NCBI RefSeq assembly: GCF_014202935.1
Contig: NZ_JACHHX010000012.1
Location: 1 to 64,000, forward strand
DNA length: 64,000 bases
Direction: 5' to 3'
Origin: Rehaibacterium terrae
Lineage (GTDB): Bacteria > Pseudomonadota > Gammaproteobacteria > Xanthomonadales > Xanthomonadaceae
The position numbers and the translations under genes are program-made. This document shows, in pieces, positions 50,840 to 60,800 of this stretch; position 1 is the stretch's first letter; every line of letters starts with the position of its first letter. A model generated the notes under the pieces. That model was given only the letters and a program-made list of their open reading frames with translations. It did no database searches and was not told the DNA's origin.

Positions 50840-51847
50840 GTGAACCGAGCCCTCTCCGTGCGCCTTGCCCTGACCGCCAGCCTGTTGCTCGCCCTCGCGG
50901 CGCTGCCGGCGCGTGCGCAGGCGCCCGACGGGCCGATCATCCAGGCCGCCCCGGCCAGCAGCGCCGAGTCGACCACGGTCCTGCCGGTCTGGAACCGCGA
51001 AAGCGGACGGATCGAGGCGCTGCTGCTGCTCGACGCCTCGCCGCGCAGCCCGCTGGAGCGCGTCATCGGCAGCGGCGACCCCCTGCCCGACCTCGGCTTC
51101 GGCGCCCGCGTCCGCCTGGGCGAGGGCCAGCTGCAATCCACACTCAAGCTCGAGGCCAACAGCGGCCTGGCCCTACTGTGCGACCCGCACGGTGGCCTGA
51201 TGAACACCCTCGGCGCGCTGGCCCAGCACTGCCTGCTCGGTTCGCTGGACGCGGTCGCCGACCCGCTCGGCCCCTACCGCGCCGGCGTGCGCAGCGAAAC
51301 CCGCTACGACCTGCCGGGCGGCCGCTTCGAGTTCTCGCTCGGCTTCGGCCGCTACGACCTGCCGAGCGTGCAGCCGCTCGCGCAACCGCTCCCGCAATAC
51401 GCGCCGGTGCAGGCCTGGCAGCAGCAACTGCCGGGGCTGTCGCTGCTCGGCAGCCGGATCGAACGCAACGATCTCGGCCTCGGCGCGCAGTTCGACATCG
51501 GCGACAACGGCTGGATCGCGATCGGCGGCACCGTTGCCCGCGCCCGCCTGATCCCGGCCGGCGAGGCGCTCGGACTGCAGCAGTGGGACAGCGCCGAGCT
51601 CAGCCTGGGCGCCGGCTACGGTCCGTTCAGCGGCGCCATCAGCAGCCGCGTCATCGACACCGCCGGCCGCGACGGCAGCTGGGGCGGGCTGGACGTCGGC
51701 TTCACCTGGCGCACTCCGTGGCGCGCGCGCCTGACCGTCGGCGCGCAGAACCTGGTCAGCCGCGGCAAGAACCCCTGGGGGCTCTCCGACGAAGACCCCG
51801 AAACCACCGGCCGCGTGCCTTACGTCCGCTACCAGCAGGACCTGTAA
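50840..51847 (+). CDS. exported protein of unknown function, beta-barrel-like
   Basis: A 335-residue protein I do not recognise. It starts with GTG; the signal peptide MNRALSVRLALTASLLLALA ends near ARAQA (residue 26-28). The mature part has repeated short amphipathic strands with turns at Gly/Asp (for example GFGARVRLGEGQLQSTLKLE, SRIERNDLGLGAQFDIGDNG, DVGFTWRTPWRARLTVGAQN), a pattern seen in outer-membrane barrels, although the C-terminus ends QQDL rather than the usual aromatic residue. One Cys pair (LLCDPHG, QHCLLG) could form a disulfide. It has its own promoter and no operon partner. Confidence 0.6.
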   Translation: MNRALSVRLALTASLLLALAALPARAQAPDGPIIQAAPASSAESTTVLPVWNRESGRIEALLLLDASPRSPLERVIGSGDPLPDLGFGARVRLGEGQLQSTLKLEANSGLALLCDPHGGLMNTLGALAQHCLLGSLDAVADPLGPYRAGVRSETRYDLPGGRFEFSLGFGRYDLPSVQPLAQPLPQYAPVQAWQQQLPGLSLLGSRIERNDLGLGAQFDIGDNGWIAIGGTVARARLIPAGEALGLQQWDSAELSLGAGYGPFSGAISSRVIDTAGRDGSWGGLDVGFTWRTPWRARLTVGAQNLVSRGKNPWGLSDEDPETTGRVPYVRYQQDL

Positions 51848-51849
51848 GC

Positions 51850-51896
51850 GGAAACCGGAAAAGCATCGAATCCGCGCCGCCCCGGCGCAAGCCGGG
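51850..51896 (+). repeat. composite intergenic element B
   Basis: GGAAACCGGAAAAGCATC (51850-51867), a 13-nt spacer and CCCGGC-GCAA-GCCGGG (51881-51896). The first part is identical to 45067-45084, the spacer length is the same, and the hairpin stem is identical while the loop changes from GAAA to GCAA. It starts 3 bp after the preceding stop codon. Confidence 0.8.
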
Positions 51897-51964
51897 GGCG
51901 ATGTCGCGCTGGGATTGGGCGGCGATGGAAATTTGATGCCACCCTGAGCCTCGAAAGGCCGGAA

Positions 51965-52702
51965 TCACGGGCTCTTGCCTGGCTCCCCGGTCTCCGGTCC
52001 GCGATCCCGGCTCTCCACTCCCTTCCCCTGTTCACTCAGCGTCAACGCGACCTTCTCGCGCAGGTAGGCCGGTTCGAGCCTTTCCGGCGCGACCGCCTCG
52101 CCACGACGGAAGGCGCGCGCGCCCAGCCGCGCCACGGCGGCCGCATGCGGTAGTGCCTCGGCGCGGCATTCGAGCAGGCGCGCGGCGAGGCGTTCGCGCA
52201 GCACGCCGCCCTCGGCGGCGAAGCCGGTGCCGACGCCGACCAACGGCACGGTGCCGGGCAGCGCGAGCGTGGCCGGCGCGCCGATCCGCTCCTCACCCAG
52301 GGGCGAGACCAGCCCCTCCGCGTCGCGGCCGAACAGGCCGGCGTAGACCTCGCCCATGCGCGCATCGATCGCGGCGAGGATGCTGTCATGCCCTTCGGCT
52401 TCGAGCGCCAGCGCGGCCAGTGTGGACACCGCCAGCACCGGGCGATCCAGCGCCAGCGCCAGGCCCTGCGTGATGGCGACCGCCAGCCGCACGCCGGTGA
52501 AGGCGCCCGGCCCGCGGCCGCAGGCGATGGCGTCGAGTTGCGAGCGCGCGAGGCCGGCTTCCGCCAGCAGGGCTTGTGCCCACGGCAGCACCAACTCGGT
52601 GTGCCGGCGTGGCGCGACCTCATGGCGCTCAAGCACCTCGCCGTCCACCCACAGCGCCACCGAGCAGGCCTCGGTGGCGGTTTCGATGGCGAGCAGGTTC
52701 AT
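51965..52702 (-). CDS. tsaB: tRNA threonylcarbamoyladenosine biosynthesis protein TsaB
   Basis: A 245-residue cytosolic protein of the t6A-modification complex, an inactive-type paralogue of TsaD. Start MNLLAIETATEACSVALW; landmarks RRHTELVLPWAQALLAEAGL and DAIACGRGPGAFTGVRLAVA, then VLAVSTLAALALEAEG and ILAAIDARMGEVYAGLF. The last 20 residues (from about QGKGVESRD) are encoded by heptamer-like DNA and form an extra tail. The ATG overlaps the dinG stop by 4 bp (ATGA). TsaB scaffolds TsaD and TsaE in threonylcarbamoyl transfer. Confidence 0.93.
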   Translation of the reverse strand: MNLLAIETATEACSVALWVDGEVLERHEVAPRRHTELVLPWAQALLAEAGLARSQLDAIACGRGPGAFTGVRLAVAITQGLALALDRPVLAVSTLAALALEAEGHDSILAAIDARMGEVYAGLFGRDAEGLVSPLGEERIGAPATLALPGTVPLVGVGTGFAAEGGVLRERLAARLLECRAEALPHAAAVARLGARAFRRGEAVAPERLEPAYLREKVALTLSEQGKGVESRDRGPETGEPGKSP

Positions 52703-54690
52703 GCGGACTCCGATAGCACGCGATCGGCGGCGCGGGCGAAAAAGGCTTTCACGTCGTCGAGGCTGCGGGTGCGCGGCAGCGGCGGCAGGCTGTCGAGGAA
52801 CACCCGGCCGTAGCGCTTGCCGAGCAGGCGCGGGTCGCAGAGCACCAGCACGCCGCGGTCGGCATGGGTACGGATCAAGCGGCCGGCGCCCTGCTTGAGG
52901 CCGATCACCGCGCTCGGCAACTGCTCGTCGCGGAAAGCGTTGCCGCCGCCACGGCGCACCGCCTCCAGCCGCGCCTCCAGCACCGGGTCGTCGGGCGCGG
53001 CGAACGGCAGCCGGTCGATGACCACCACGCTCAAGGCCTCGCCGGCCACGTCCACGCCCTCCCAGAAACTCGCCGCGCCCAGCAGCACGCCGTTGCCCGA
53101 GGCGCGGAACCGTTCCAGCAGCACGTTGCGCGGCGCGCTGCCCTGCACGAACAGCGGCCACGGGCCGTCGGCCAGCCGCTCGGCAGCCTCGCGCAAGGCG
53201 CGGTGCGAAGTGAACAGCAGGAAGGCGCGGCCGTGGGAGGCCTCCAGCACCGGCCACACCGCATCGAGCATGGCGGCGGTGTAGTCGCGCGAATTGGGCT
53301 CGGGCAGACCGCGCGGCAGGTAGCACAGCGCCTGCGTCGGCCAGTCGAACGGGCTGGGCTCGAGCAGCGTGGCGTGCTCGCCGAGGCCGAGCTTGCGGGC
53401 GATGTGGTGGAATTGCCCGCCGACCGCCAATGTCGCCGAGGTGAAGATCCACGCCGCGCCACTGCGCTCGCGGAAGGCACGCAGCGGGCCGGCGACGTCC
53501 AGCGGCGTGCGTTGCAGGGTGAAGCCGCGCTGGGTCAGCTCGTACCAGCGCACGTCGAAGTCCCTGCGCGGCGGCGCCTCCTGCTCCTCGCCCGCCGTCT
53601 CCTCGCCTGTCTCGACCAAGCGCCAGCGCGCCAGCCGCGCGCCGATGTCGGCGATGCGCTCGCGGCAGGCGGCGAAGCCGGGGCTGGCCTCGGCCAGCGT
53701 GGCGAGCGCGTCGTGCAGCGCATGCATCGCGTCGGCCAGCGCATCCAGCCCGTCTTCCAGCCCCGGCTCGGCCAGCAGTCGCCCCTGCGGGCCGCGCGGC
53801 GGCAGCGTCTGCATCGCCAGGCGCAGCTCGCGCAATTGCTGCTCCAGCGCACGCACCGGCGCCTGCACGGTGGCGAGCGCGCCGGTCACCGACCTGCATT
53901 CGGCCAGGGCGTCGCGCGCCAGGTCGTTCAACATCCGCGCGCTCACCGCCTCGCCGAAGAACTGGCTGGCCAGTTCGGGCAACTGATGCGCCTCGTCGAG
54001 CACGAAGCTCTGCGCGCCGGGCAGGATCTCGCCGAAGCCCTCCTGCTTGAGCGCCAGATCCGCCAGCAGCAGATGGTGATTCACCACCACCAGATCGGCC
54101 GCCTGCGCCTGCTGGCGCGCGCGCACCACGAAGCACTCGTCCCAGAACGGGCACTCGCTGCCCAGGCAGTTCTCGGTGTTGGAGGTGATCGCCGGCCACA
54201 GCGGCGAGTCCTCGGGCAGGTCGGCCAGTTCGGCGAGATCGCCGCGCCGGGTGCCTCGGCTCCACGCCACCACGCGCTGGAACTGCGATGCCTGTTCGCG
54301 CGAGGCGAAGCGCGCCTCGCCCTTGGCCTGCTCCATGCGGTACAGGCACAGGTAATTGGCGCGGCCCTTGAGCAGTGCGGTCTTGAGGCCGACACCGAGC
54401 GCCTCGCGCACGCGCGGCAGGTCGCGATGGTAGAGCTGGTCCTGCAAGGCCCGGGTGCCGGTGGAGACGATCACACGCTGCCCCGACAACAGCGCCGGCA
54501 CCAGGTAGGCGTAAGTCTTGCCGGTGCCGGTGCCGGCCTCGGCCACCAGCGTGCCGCGGGTATCCATCGCCTCGCTGATGGCGACGGCGAGCTGCTGCTG
54601 CGCCGCACGCGGGACGTAGCCCGGCAGCCTCCCGGCCAGCGGGCCGTCGGCCGCCAGGGCGGCGGCGGTACGGGCGGTGAGGGAGGTCAC
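52699..54690 (-). CDS. dinG: DinG-type (YoaA-like) Fe-S DNA helicase
   Basis: A 663-residue superfamily 2 helicase of the XPD/DinG group. Walker A is LVAEAGTGTGKTYAYLVPAL, the Fe-S cysteines are in ALLKGRANYLCLYRMEQ and NTENCLGSECPFWDECFVV, the DEAH box is FVLDEAHQLPELAS, and the helicase C motifs include FWEGVDVAGEALSVVVIDRL and QGAGRLIRTHADRG. Length and lack of an exonuclease domain match E. coli YoaA (636) slightly better than DinG. It drives tsaB by coupled translation. Heptamer repeats lie upstream of its start. Confidence 0.9.
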   Translation of the reverse strand: MTSLTARTAAALAADGPLAGRLPGYVPRAAQQQLAVAISEAMDTRGTLVAEAGTGTGKTYAYLVPALLSGQRVIVSTGTRALQDQLYHRDLPRVREALGVGLKTALLKGRANYLCLYRMEQAKGEARFASREQASQFQRVVAWSRGTRRGDLAELADLPEDSPLWPAITSNTENCLGSECPFWDECFVVRARQQAQAADLVVVNHHLLLADLALKQEGFGEILPGAQSFVLDEAHQLPELASQFFGEAVSARMLNDLARDALAECRSVTGALATVQAPVRALEQQLRELRLAMQTLPPRGPQGRLLAEPGLEDGLDALADAMHALHDALATLAEASPGFAACRERIADIGARLARWRLVETGEETAGEEQEAPPRRDFDVRWYELTQRGFTLQRTPLDVAGPLRAFRERSGAAWIFTSATLAVGGQFHHIARKLGLGEHATLLEPSPFDWPTQALCYLPRGLPEPNSRDYTAAMLDAVWPVLEASHGRAFLLFTSHRALREAAERLADGPWPLFVQGSAPRNVLLERFRASGNGVLLGAASFWEGVDVAGEALSVVVIDRLPFAAPDDPVLEARLEAVRRGGGNAFRDEQLPSAVIGLKQGAGRLIRTHADRGVLVLCDPRLLGKRYGRVFLDSLPPLPRTRSLDDVKAFFARAADRVLSESA

Positions 54691-54693
54691 GGG

Positions 54694-54734
54694 GGAGCCG
54701 GAGTCGGGGATTCGGGATTCGGATTCGGGATTCG
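54694..54734. repeat. heptamer run upstream of dinG
   Basis: A series of GGGATTC/GAGTCGG-type heptamers (including GGATTCG three times with small changes) occupies the first 45 bp upstream of the dinG start. Confidence 0.65.
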
Positions 54735-54859
54735 AACGCGCCGGCGTGGCGGATGCGTCCGCGCCGGATGGCGGGGAGCGTAACGGGCATCGGGGTGTGG
54801 AACAAAACCGCTTTGGCGGGTCCGGCCGCGTGCCGTATGAATCCCGACCCCCGGGCCCG

Positions 54860-55375
54860 TCACATCCTGACCGGCGGCTCGACCGTGCACTGCGCCAGCT
54901 TCTCGCGCGCCAGCGCGGCGTGCTCGTCCTGCGCGTGCAGTTCGTAGATCACCCGCAGCGCGGTCCAGTTGCGCCGACACAGCGGGCCCAGGCGCGGACC
55001 GAGATGATACGAGCGACTGGCCAGCTCCACCGCTTCGGTCCAGGCCTGACGGTGGATCGCCAGCTCGGCGGCATGCTGCAGCAGTTCCGGATCGTCGGGC
55101 ACGATCTCCAGCGCCCGGGCGAGCACGGCGGCCGCCTGCCGGTACTTGCCGGCGCGCTCCAGCCGCTCGACTTCCTCGCGCAGGTCTTCGATCTGCGGGT
55201 CACGCAGCGGTGACACCGCCAGTGCGTCGTCGGCCTCGGCGGCGGCGCGCACCTGCGCCACCAGGTCACGCACCGGCGGCGCAGGCGGCTTGGTGGCCTG
55301 CTGCGCGGGCGGCGACGACGGGGTGGTGCAGGCCGCCAGCAGCAACGCGCCGGCCAGTGGGGTCCATCGTTTCAT
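54860..55375 (-). CDS. TPR-type lipoprotein coupled to mrcB (LpoP-like candidate)
   Basis: A 171-residue predicted outer-membrane lipoprotein with lipobox LLAAC (Cys16) and Thr at +2. A Pro/Ala linker (about 18-35) leads to a helical region with TPR-like pairs: LREEVERLERAGKYRQAAAV, LARALEIVPDDPELLQHAAE and LAIHRQAWTEAVELASRSYH. The ATG overlaps the mrcB stop as ATGA, so it is translated with PBP1b. In Pseudomonas the PBP1b activator LpoP is also a TPR-containing lipoprotein; this gene is a good positional candidate for the same role, which is inference. Two Cys residues near the C-terminus (LCRRN, AQCTV) may form a disulfide. Confidence 0.75.
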   Translation of the reverse strand: MKRWTPLAGALLLAACTTPSSPPAQQATKPPAPPVRDLVAQVRAAAEADDALAVSPLRDPQIEDLREEVERLERAGKYRQAAAVLARALEIVPDDPELLQHAAELAIHRQAWTEAVELASRSYHLGPRLGPLCRRNWTALRVIYELHAQDEHAALAREKLAQCTVEPPVRM

Positions 55376-57690
55376 CGGTTGCGTTCTCCAAAGCCCAGCC
55401 AGTCGCGCAGGCGATCCACGGTACAGCCGCGATGGTACGGTGGCAGGTAGCCGGCGACGAAGGCGACGCGCAGGGCGCCGGGGCAGTCGTTCTCGGTGGT
55501 GGCGAATTCTTCCCGATCCACCCAGGCCCATTCCAGCCCCTCGCCATCGACCTGCAGCGGCGCACTGGGCAGCTTGCGGAACAGCGCCGACCACACCCGC
55601 ATCGCCCCGGTGGCGCCGTACAGGCCGGTGGCCTCGTTGCGGTCGTTGCCGACCCAGACCACGGCGAGGTGGCTGCCGGTGTAACCGGCGAACCAGCTGT
55701 CGCGGCTGTCGTTGCTGGTGCCGGTCTTGCCGGCCGCCTGCAGGTGGCCGAGTCCGTCGGCGAGCAGTTGCCGGCCGGTGCCGCTGGTCACCGCCTCCTG
55801 CAGGCCGAGCGCGACCAGTTGGGCAGCGATGGCGTCGCCGCGCTGGGCCGGGGCGATGTCGACGTCGTAGCGCTTCAGCGGCCGGCCTTCGGCATCGAGC
55901 ACGCCGCGCACGGCGCGCAACGGCTGGATCTGCCCGCCGGAGGCGAGAAACTGGTACAGCTGCGCCACCGCCAACGGGCTGAGGTCGACGCTGCCCAGGA
56001 TCAGCGAAGGATTGGGCTGCGCCTTCACGCCGCCCAGCACCTGCAACAGCTGCGCCAGACGCTCCACGCCGACATCCAGCCCGACCCGCACGGTCGCCTG
56101 GTTGTAGGACTTGGCCAGTGCCTCGCGCAGCCAGACCCGACCGTGGCTCCTGCCGTCGGAATTCTCCGGCATCCAGTGCCTGCCATTGGCCAACCGCACC
56201 TGGATCGGCGCGTCCTCGACCGGCGTGGCCAGCGAGTACCGGCCCGGCTGCGCCAGCGCCAGCATGTAGACGAAGGGCTTGAGCAGCGATCCGACCGGCC
56301 GCCGCGCCTCCAGCGCCCGGTTGAAGCCGTGCTGGTCGACCAGGCGGTTGCCGACCACCGCCATCACCTCGCCGCTGCGGGTGTCGGTGACCACCAGGCC
56401 GGCCTGCAGTTCGGGCCGGTGCTTGCTGGCGAGGCTCGCCAGCGTATCCTTGACCGCGGCTTCGGCGAAGTGCTGCGCCGAAGGCGCGAGCGTGGTGTGG
56501 ATACTCAGACCGGCGCCGCGCAGCGCCTCGGCCGGGTAGTCGCGGGCCAGCTGCTCGCGCACCAGGTCCATGAAGGCCGGGTGGCGGTTGGCGGCCACGC
56601 CCGGACGCGGAGTGACCCCGAGTGGGGCGGCCTTGGCGCGCTGCTGCTCGGCGGCGTCGACCAGGCCGGTCTCGGCGAAGGCGTCGATGACCAGGTTGCG
56701 GCGGCGGATGGCGCGTTCCGGATAGCGGCGCGGGTCGTGGTAGCTCGGCCCCTGGATCAGGCCGATCAGCAGGGCGATCTCCTGCGTGCGTAGCGCGCGC
56801 ACGTCGCGGCCGAACCAGAACTCGGCCGCCGCGGCGACGCCGTGGATCGCCTGCCCGCCCTGCTGCCCCAGGTACACCTGGTTGAGATAGGCCTCCAGGA
56901 TGCGCCGCTTGTCGAAGCGCGCCTCGATGATCAGGGCGTGCAGCGCCTCGTTGAACTTGCGCGCGGCGGTCTGCTCGCGGCTCAGGAACAGGCTGCGCAC
57001 CAGCTGCTGGGTCAGCGTGCTGCCGCCCTGGCGCACCTCACCCTCGCGCAGGTTGACCCACAGCGCGCGCGCGATGCCGATCGGATCGACGCCGCGGTGA
57101 TGCTTGAAGTCGCGATCCTCGACCGCCTGCAGGCCGGTGATCAGCAGCGGCGGCAGATCCTCCAGACGCACCAGCCGGCGCTCTTCCTGCTTGCTGCCGT
57201 AAAGCGTGGCGATGCGGGCCGGGTCCAGCCGCGCCTGCGGCAGCGGCCGGTGCTGGGCGAGGTCGCGCAGCGCCGCCACCCGCCCGGTCGCCAGCACCAC
57301 TTCCAGTCGGCGCCCGGGCTGCGGGCCGTCGAGGTCGGCGAAGGCGCGGGTGGCGATGATGAAGCGGCTGCCGTCGCGGACGTAGGTCCCGGGCAGCTTG
57401 CCCTCGCCGTCGGCCAGGTAGGCGGCGGCACGCAGCTCCAGTTCCAGCGCCTCCGGGCTCATCCGCAGGCCCGGGGTCAGTACCAGCGGGCGGGCGTAGA
57501 CCCGGGTCGGCACCTGCCATTCGAGCTGTTCGAAGCGCTCGCGCACCTCGCGGTCGAGCACCCAGACGTAGGGCAGCAGGAAGCCGAGCGCCAGACCGAC
57601 GCCGGTCAGCAGGCCGTAGACCAGCCAACGACGCCAGCGGCGGAGCGGAGCGGGGACGGCTTTGATGCGGTTGGACGCCTTGCGTGGCAC
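55372..57690 (-). CDS. mrcB: penicillin-binding protein 1b
   Basis: A 772-residue bifunctional inner-membrane peptidoglycan synthase. One transmembrane helix (about 22-45), a UB2H-like region (about 60-140), the GT51 transglycosylase motifs LQAVEDRDFKHHRGVDPIGI, GSTLTQQLVRSLFLS and RILEAYLNQVYLGQQGGQAI, then the transpeptidase with the serine motif in RRPVGSLLKPFVYML, the SYN-type box AKSYNQATVRVG, and KTGT in QAAGKTGTSNDSRDSWFAG. The open frame has a TTG further upstream; I choose the GTG at 57690. It converges in one operon on the lipoprotein gene and is divergent from the glycosyltransferase gene. Confidence 0.92.
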   Translation of the reverse strand: MPRKASNRIKAVPAPLRRWRRWLVYGLLTGVGLALGFLLPYVWVLDREVRERFEQLEWQVPTRVYARPLVLTPGLRMSPEALELELRAAAYLADGEGKLPGTYVRDGSRFIIATRAFADLDGPQPGRRLEVVLATGRVAALRDLAQHRPLPQARLDPARIATLYGSKQEERRLVRLEDLPPLLITGLQAVEDRDFKHHRGVDPIGIARALWVNLREGEVRQGGSTLTQQLVRSLFLSREQTAARKFNEALHALIIEARFDKRRILEAYLNQVYLGQQGGQAIHGVAAAAEFWFGRDVRALRTQEIALLIGLIQGPSYHDPRRYPERAIRRRNLVIDAFAETGLVDAAEQQRAKAAPLGVTPRPGVAANRHPAFMDLVREQLARDYPAEALRGAGLSIHTTLAPSAQHFAEAAVKDTLASLASKHRPELQAGLVVTDTRSGEVMAVVGNRLVDQHGFNRALEARRPVGSLLKPFVYMLALAQPGRYSLATPVEDAPIQVRLANGRHWMPENSDGRSHGRVWLREALAKSYNQATVRVGLDVGVERLAQLLQVLGGVKAQPNPSLILGSVDLSPLAVAQLYQFLASGGQIQPLRAVRGVLDAEGRPLKRYDVDIAPAQRGDAIAAQLVALGLQEAVTSGTGRQLLADGLGHLQAAGKTGTSNDSRDSWFAGYTGSHLAVVWVGNDRNEATGLYGATGAMRVWSALFRKLPSAPLQVDGEGLEWAWVDREEFATTENDCPGALRVAFVAGYLPPYHRGCTVDRLRDWLGFGERNR

Positions 57691-57824
57691 GGTTGATGAG
57701 ACAATCGTTGCGACGCCGCAGTCTAGCGCGCCGTCCACGGACGGTGGCTGCGTTGTTGCAATCAATCCTTAACAGTGACCCGGTCCAATGGCGGACCGGA
57801 CCGAACGGCGTCCGCGTGCGGACG

Positions 57825-60800
57825 ATGCGAATGAACCCATCCCCCGCTCCGCTGCTCTGCCTGTGGACGCGCTCGGTCGAAGCGCCTGCCTCCTCGACGC
57901 TGACCACGCTGGCCGAAACCTGGCCGGTTCCCGGCCCCAGGCTGGTCTGCGGCAGCCGCACCGCATTGCCCGGCTGGGAGGCCGCGCCCGGCGACGGCAC
58001 GCCGCTGGGCGCGCTGCGCGAGGCGCGCGCGCGCTGGCCCGGCCGCGACGTGGTGCTGGTGCAGGCCGAGGCCCGCCTGCCGCACGCGGCCTTCGAGCGG
58101 CTGTTGGCGGCCGGGGCCGGTGCGCCCGGAATCGACGTGATCGCGACGGCCGGCAGCGCCCTCGACGCCCTGAACCCCTGGACCGGCCCCGCCCCCGCGC
58201 TGGCCGAGGCCGATGCCCGCTGCTGGCTGCTGGCCGAGCATCGCGTCCACCCCGGCCGGCACTGGTCGCCCGCGCTCAGCCTCTGGCGCGCCGATGCGCT
58301 GGCCCGCCTGGAACGGATCGCCGACGAGCGTCTGCCGCCGAGCCTGCGCGGCGGGCTGCTGGCCTGCCTGTACGTCGAGGCGCCTCGGCAGCCCGCTTCC
58401 GACCCTACGCCCGCCCTGCCGATCGCGGCTCTGCGCGAGCGACTGCAGGCCGCACCGCACCGGCCCGACGGCCTGCCCGGCCTGGACGGCCGCCCGGTGG
58501 TGCTGCACATCCTGCACGGCTGGGGCGGCGGCGCCTGGCGCTTCGTGCAGGACCTGCAGGCTGGCGACGACCAGCGCCACCACCTGGTCCTGATCGCCCA
58601 TGGCGACTGGCAACGCCAGCGTCACGGCGAGCGACTGGCCCTGCACGCCCGCCTCGACGCCGAGCCGCTGCACGAATGGCCGCTGTCGGCGCCGATCGCC
58701 AGCACCGACCTCGAATCCGCCGAATACCGCGCCATCCTCGCCGGCATCCTGGCCGACTGGAACGTCGGTGCGGTACTGGTGTCCTCGCTGATCGGGCACA
58801 GCCTGGACGCCCTGCGCACCGGGCTGCCGACCGCCGTCTGCACCCACGACTACTACCCGCTGTGGCCGCGCCTGCATGCCCGCTTTGGCGAGCCCGACGC
58901 GCGCTTCGACGACGACGCCCTGGTGGCGGCACTCACCGAGCCGGCCGACAGCCCCTTCGCCGAACGCGATCCCGACGACTGGCGCACCCTGCGCACGGCC
59001 TACCTCGACGCCCTGGCCCGGGCCGACGCGCAGCTGGTCGCACCCACCGCTGGCGTGCGGGACAACCAGTGCCGGATGGCGCCGGCGTTGGCCGAACGCC
59101 GCTGGACGGTGATTCCGCACGGCGCCTCGGCACTGGCCGAGGTCGGCGCGCCGCACGACGATGGCGGCCGCCTGCGCGTGCTGGTGCCCGGGCGCATCCA
59201 CGGCGGCAAGGGCGAGGAACTGCTGGCCGAGCTGATCGAACGGCTGCCGGACGACGTCGAGCTGCTGCTGCTCGGCGCCGGCCAGGCCGGCAAGCGCTTT
59301 CTCGGCGCGCGCAACGTGCACGTGCTGCTCGACTACCGGCGCGAGGAGCTGCCCGCGCTGGTCGCCCGCGCCCGCCCGCATCTGGCCCTGCTGCCGTCCA
59401 CCGTCGCCGAGACCTGGAGCTACACGCTCTCGGAGATGTGGCAACTCGGCCTGCCGGTGCTGGCCACCGCGCTGGGCAGTTACCGCGAACGCATCCGCGA
59501 CGGCGAGAATGGCCTGCTGGTGGCGCCCGAACCGGACAGCCTCTGCGCCCGCCTCGCCACCCTCGCCCACGACCTCGATGCCCGCCGCGCGCTGGCGCGG
59601 CTGTCGGCGCCGCCGCTGCCCGGTCTGGGCGCGATGGCTTCCGCCTGGCGGCAGGCGCTGCCGGCCGAACCGCCGCGGTCGCCGCAGCTCCCGCCCGCCG
59701 ACCCGGCCGTCACCCGGACACTGGCGCTGGCGACCGCACTGTCGGCCGCCTCGGGCCGCATCGCCAGCCTGCAGACTCGGCTCGCCGAGCAGCAGGCCGA
59801 ACTCGACCGCCGCGCCGACTGGGCCCAGGACCTGCAGCGGCAGATCGCCGCCAACGAGCGCGCCTTCGCGCAACAGCTCGACGAGCGCGAGCGCGGCTTC
59901 GAGCACGAGACCGCCGAACTGCGCCAGCAGGTCGAGCACCTGCGCGACAGCCTGCGCGCGGTGGAAACCCAGCAGCACGAACTCGCCGAGCGCCTGCAAT
60001 CCGCCTATGCCCTGTACGATAGGGACACCGACGACCTGATCCGCCAGCGCGACGTGGCATTGACCCAGCGAGACGAAGCCGAAGCCGAGCGTCGCCGGTT
60101 GCTCGAAAGCCGCTCCTGGCGCCTCACCGCCCCGCTACGGGCGATCAACCGCTGGCTGAGCGATGCCCGGGTCGAGCTCACCTTCCGTCTACGCCGCACC
60201 CGCAACCTGCTGCAACGCGGCCTGACCAGCCTGCGCGTGCGCGGCCTGCGTCACACCCTGCGCCGCACCCTGCAAGAGTTGCGCGCCGGCACGGCGCCGA
60301 CGCCTACCCTGCCACCGCCCGGGGAGCAGCCGGCGGCCGCGACCTTGCCGCAGCTGCCGGAATGCAACGCGCCGCAGGCCAGCATCGTCATCCCGGTCTA
60401 CAACCAGCTCGGCCATACCCTCGACTGCCTGCGCTCGCTCGCCGCCTGCGGCGACCGCACGCCGTTCGAAGTGATCGTGGTCGACGACGGCTCCAGCGAC
60501 GACACCGCCACGACCCTGCCGCAGATACCCGGCCTGCGCTTTCACCGCAATCCGCGCAACCTCGGCTTCATCGGCGCCTGCAACGCCGGTGCGGCGCTGG
60601 CGCGCGGCGAGTATCTGGTCTTCCTCAACAACGACACTCAGGTGCGGCCGGGCTGGCTCGACGCCCTGCTCGACACCTTCGCGCAACACGAGCGCGTCGG
60701 CCTGGTCGGCAGCAAGTTGGTCTATCCCGACGGCCGCCTGCAGGAAGCCGGCGGCATCGTCTTCGCCGACGGCTCGGGCTGGAACTACGGCCGCTTCGAC

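Noticed and set aside
52864-54783. A plus-strand open frame of about 640 codons opposite dinG
   Set aside because: Antisense shadow; dinG shows all helicase and Fe-S motifs.
57691-57824. FNR-box-like sequence between mrcB and the glycosyltransferase gene
   Set aside because: TTGAT-GAGA-CAATC lacks the second half-site ATCAA, so it is not a convincing FNR site.
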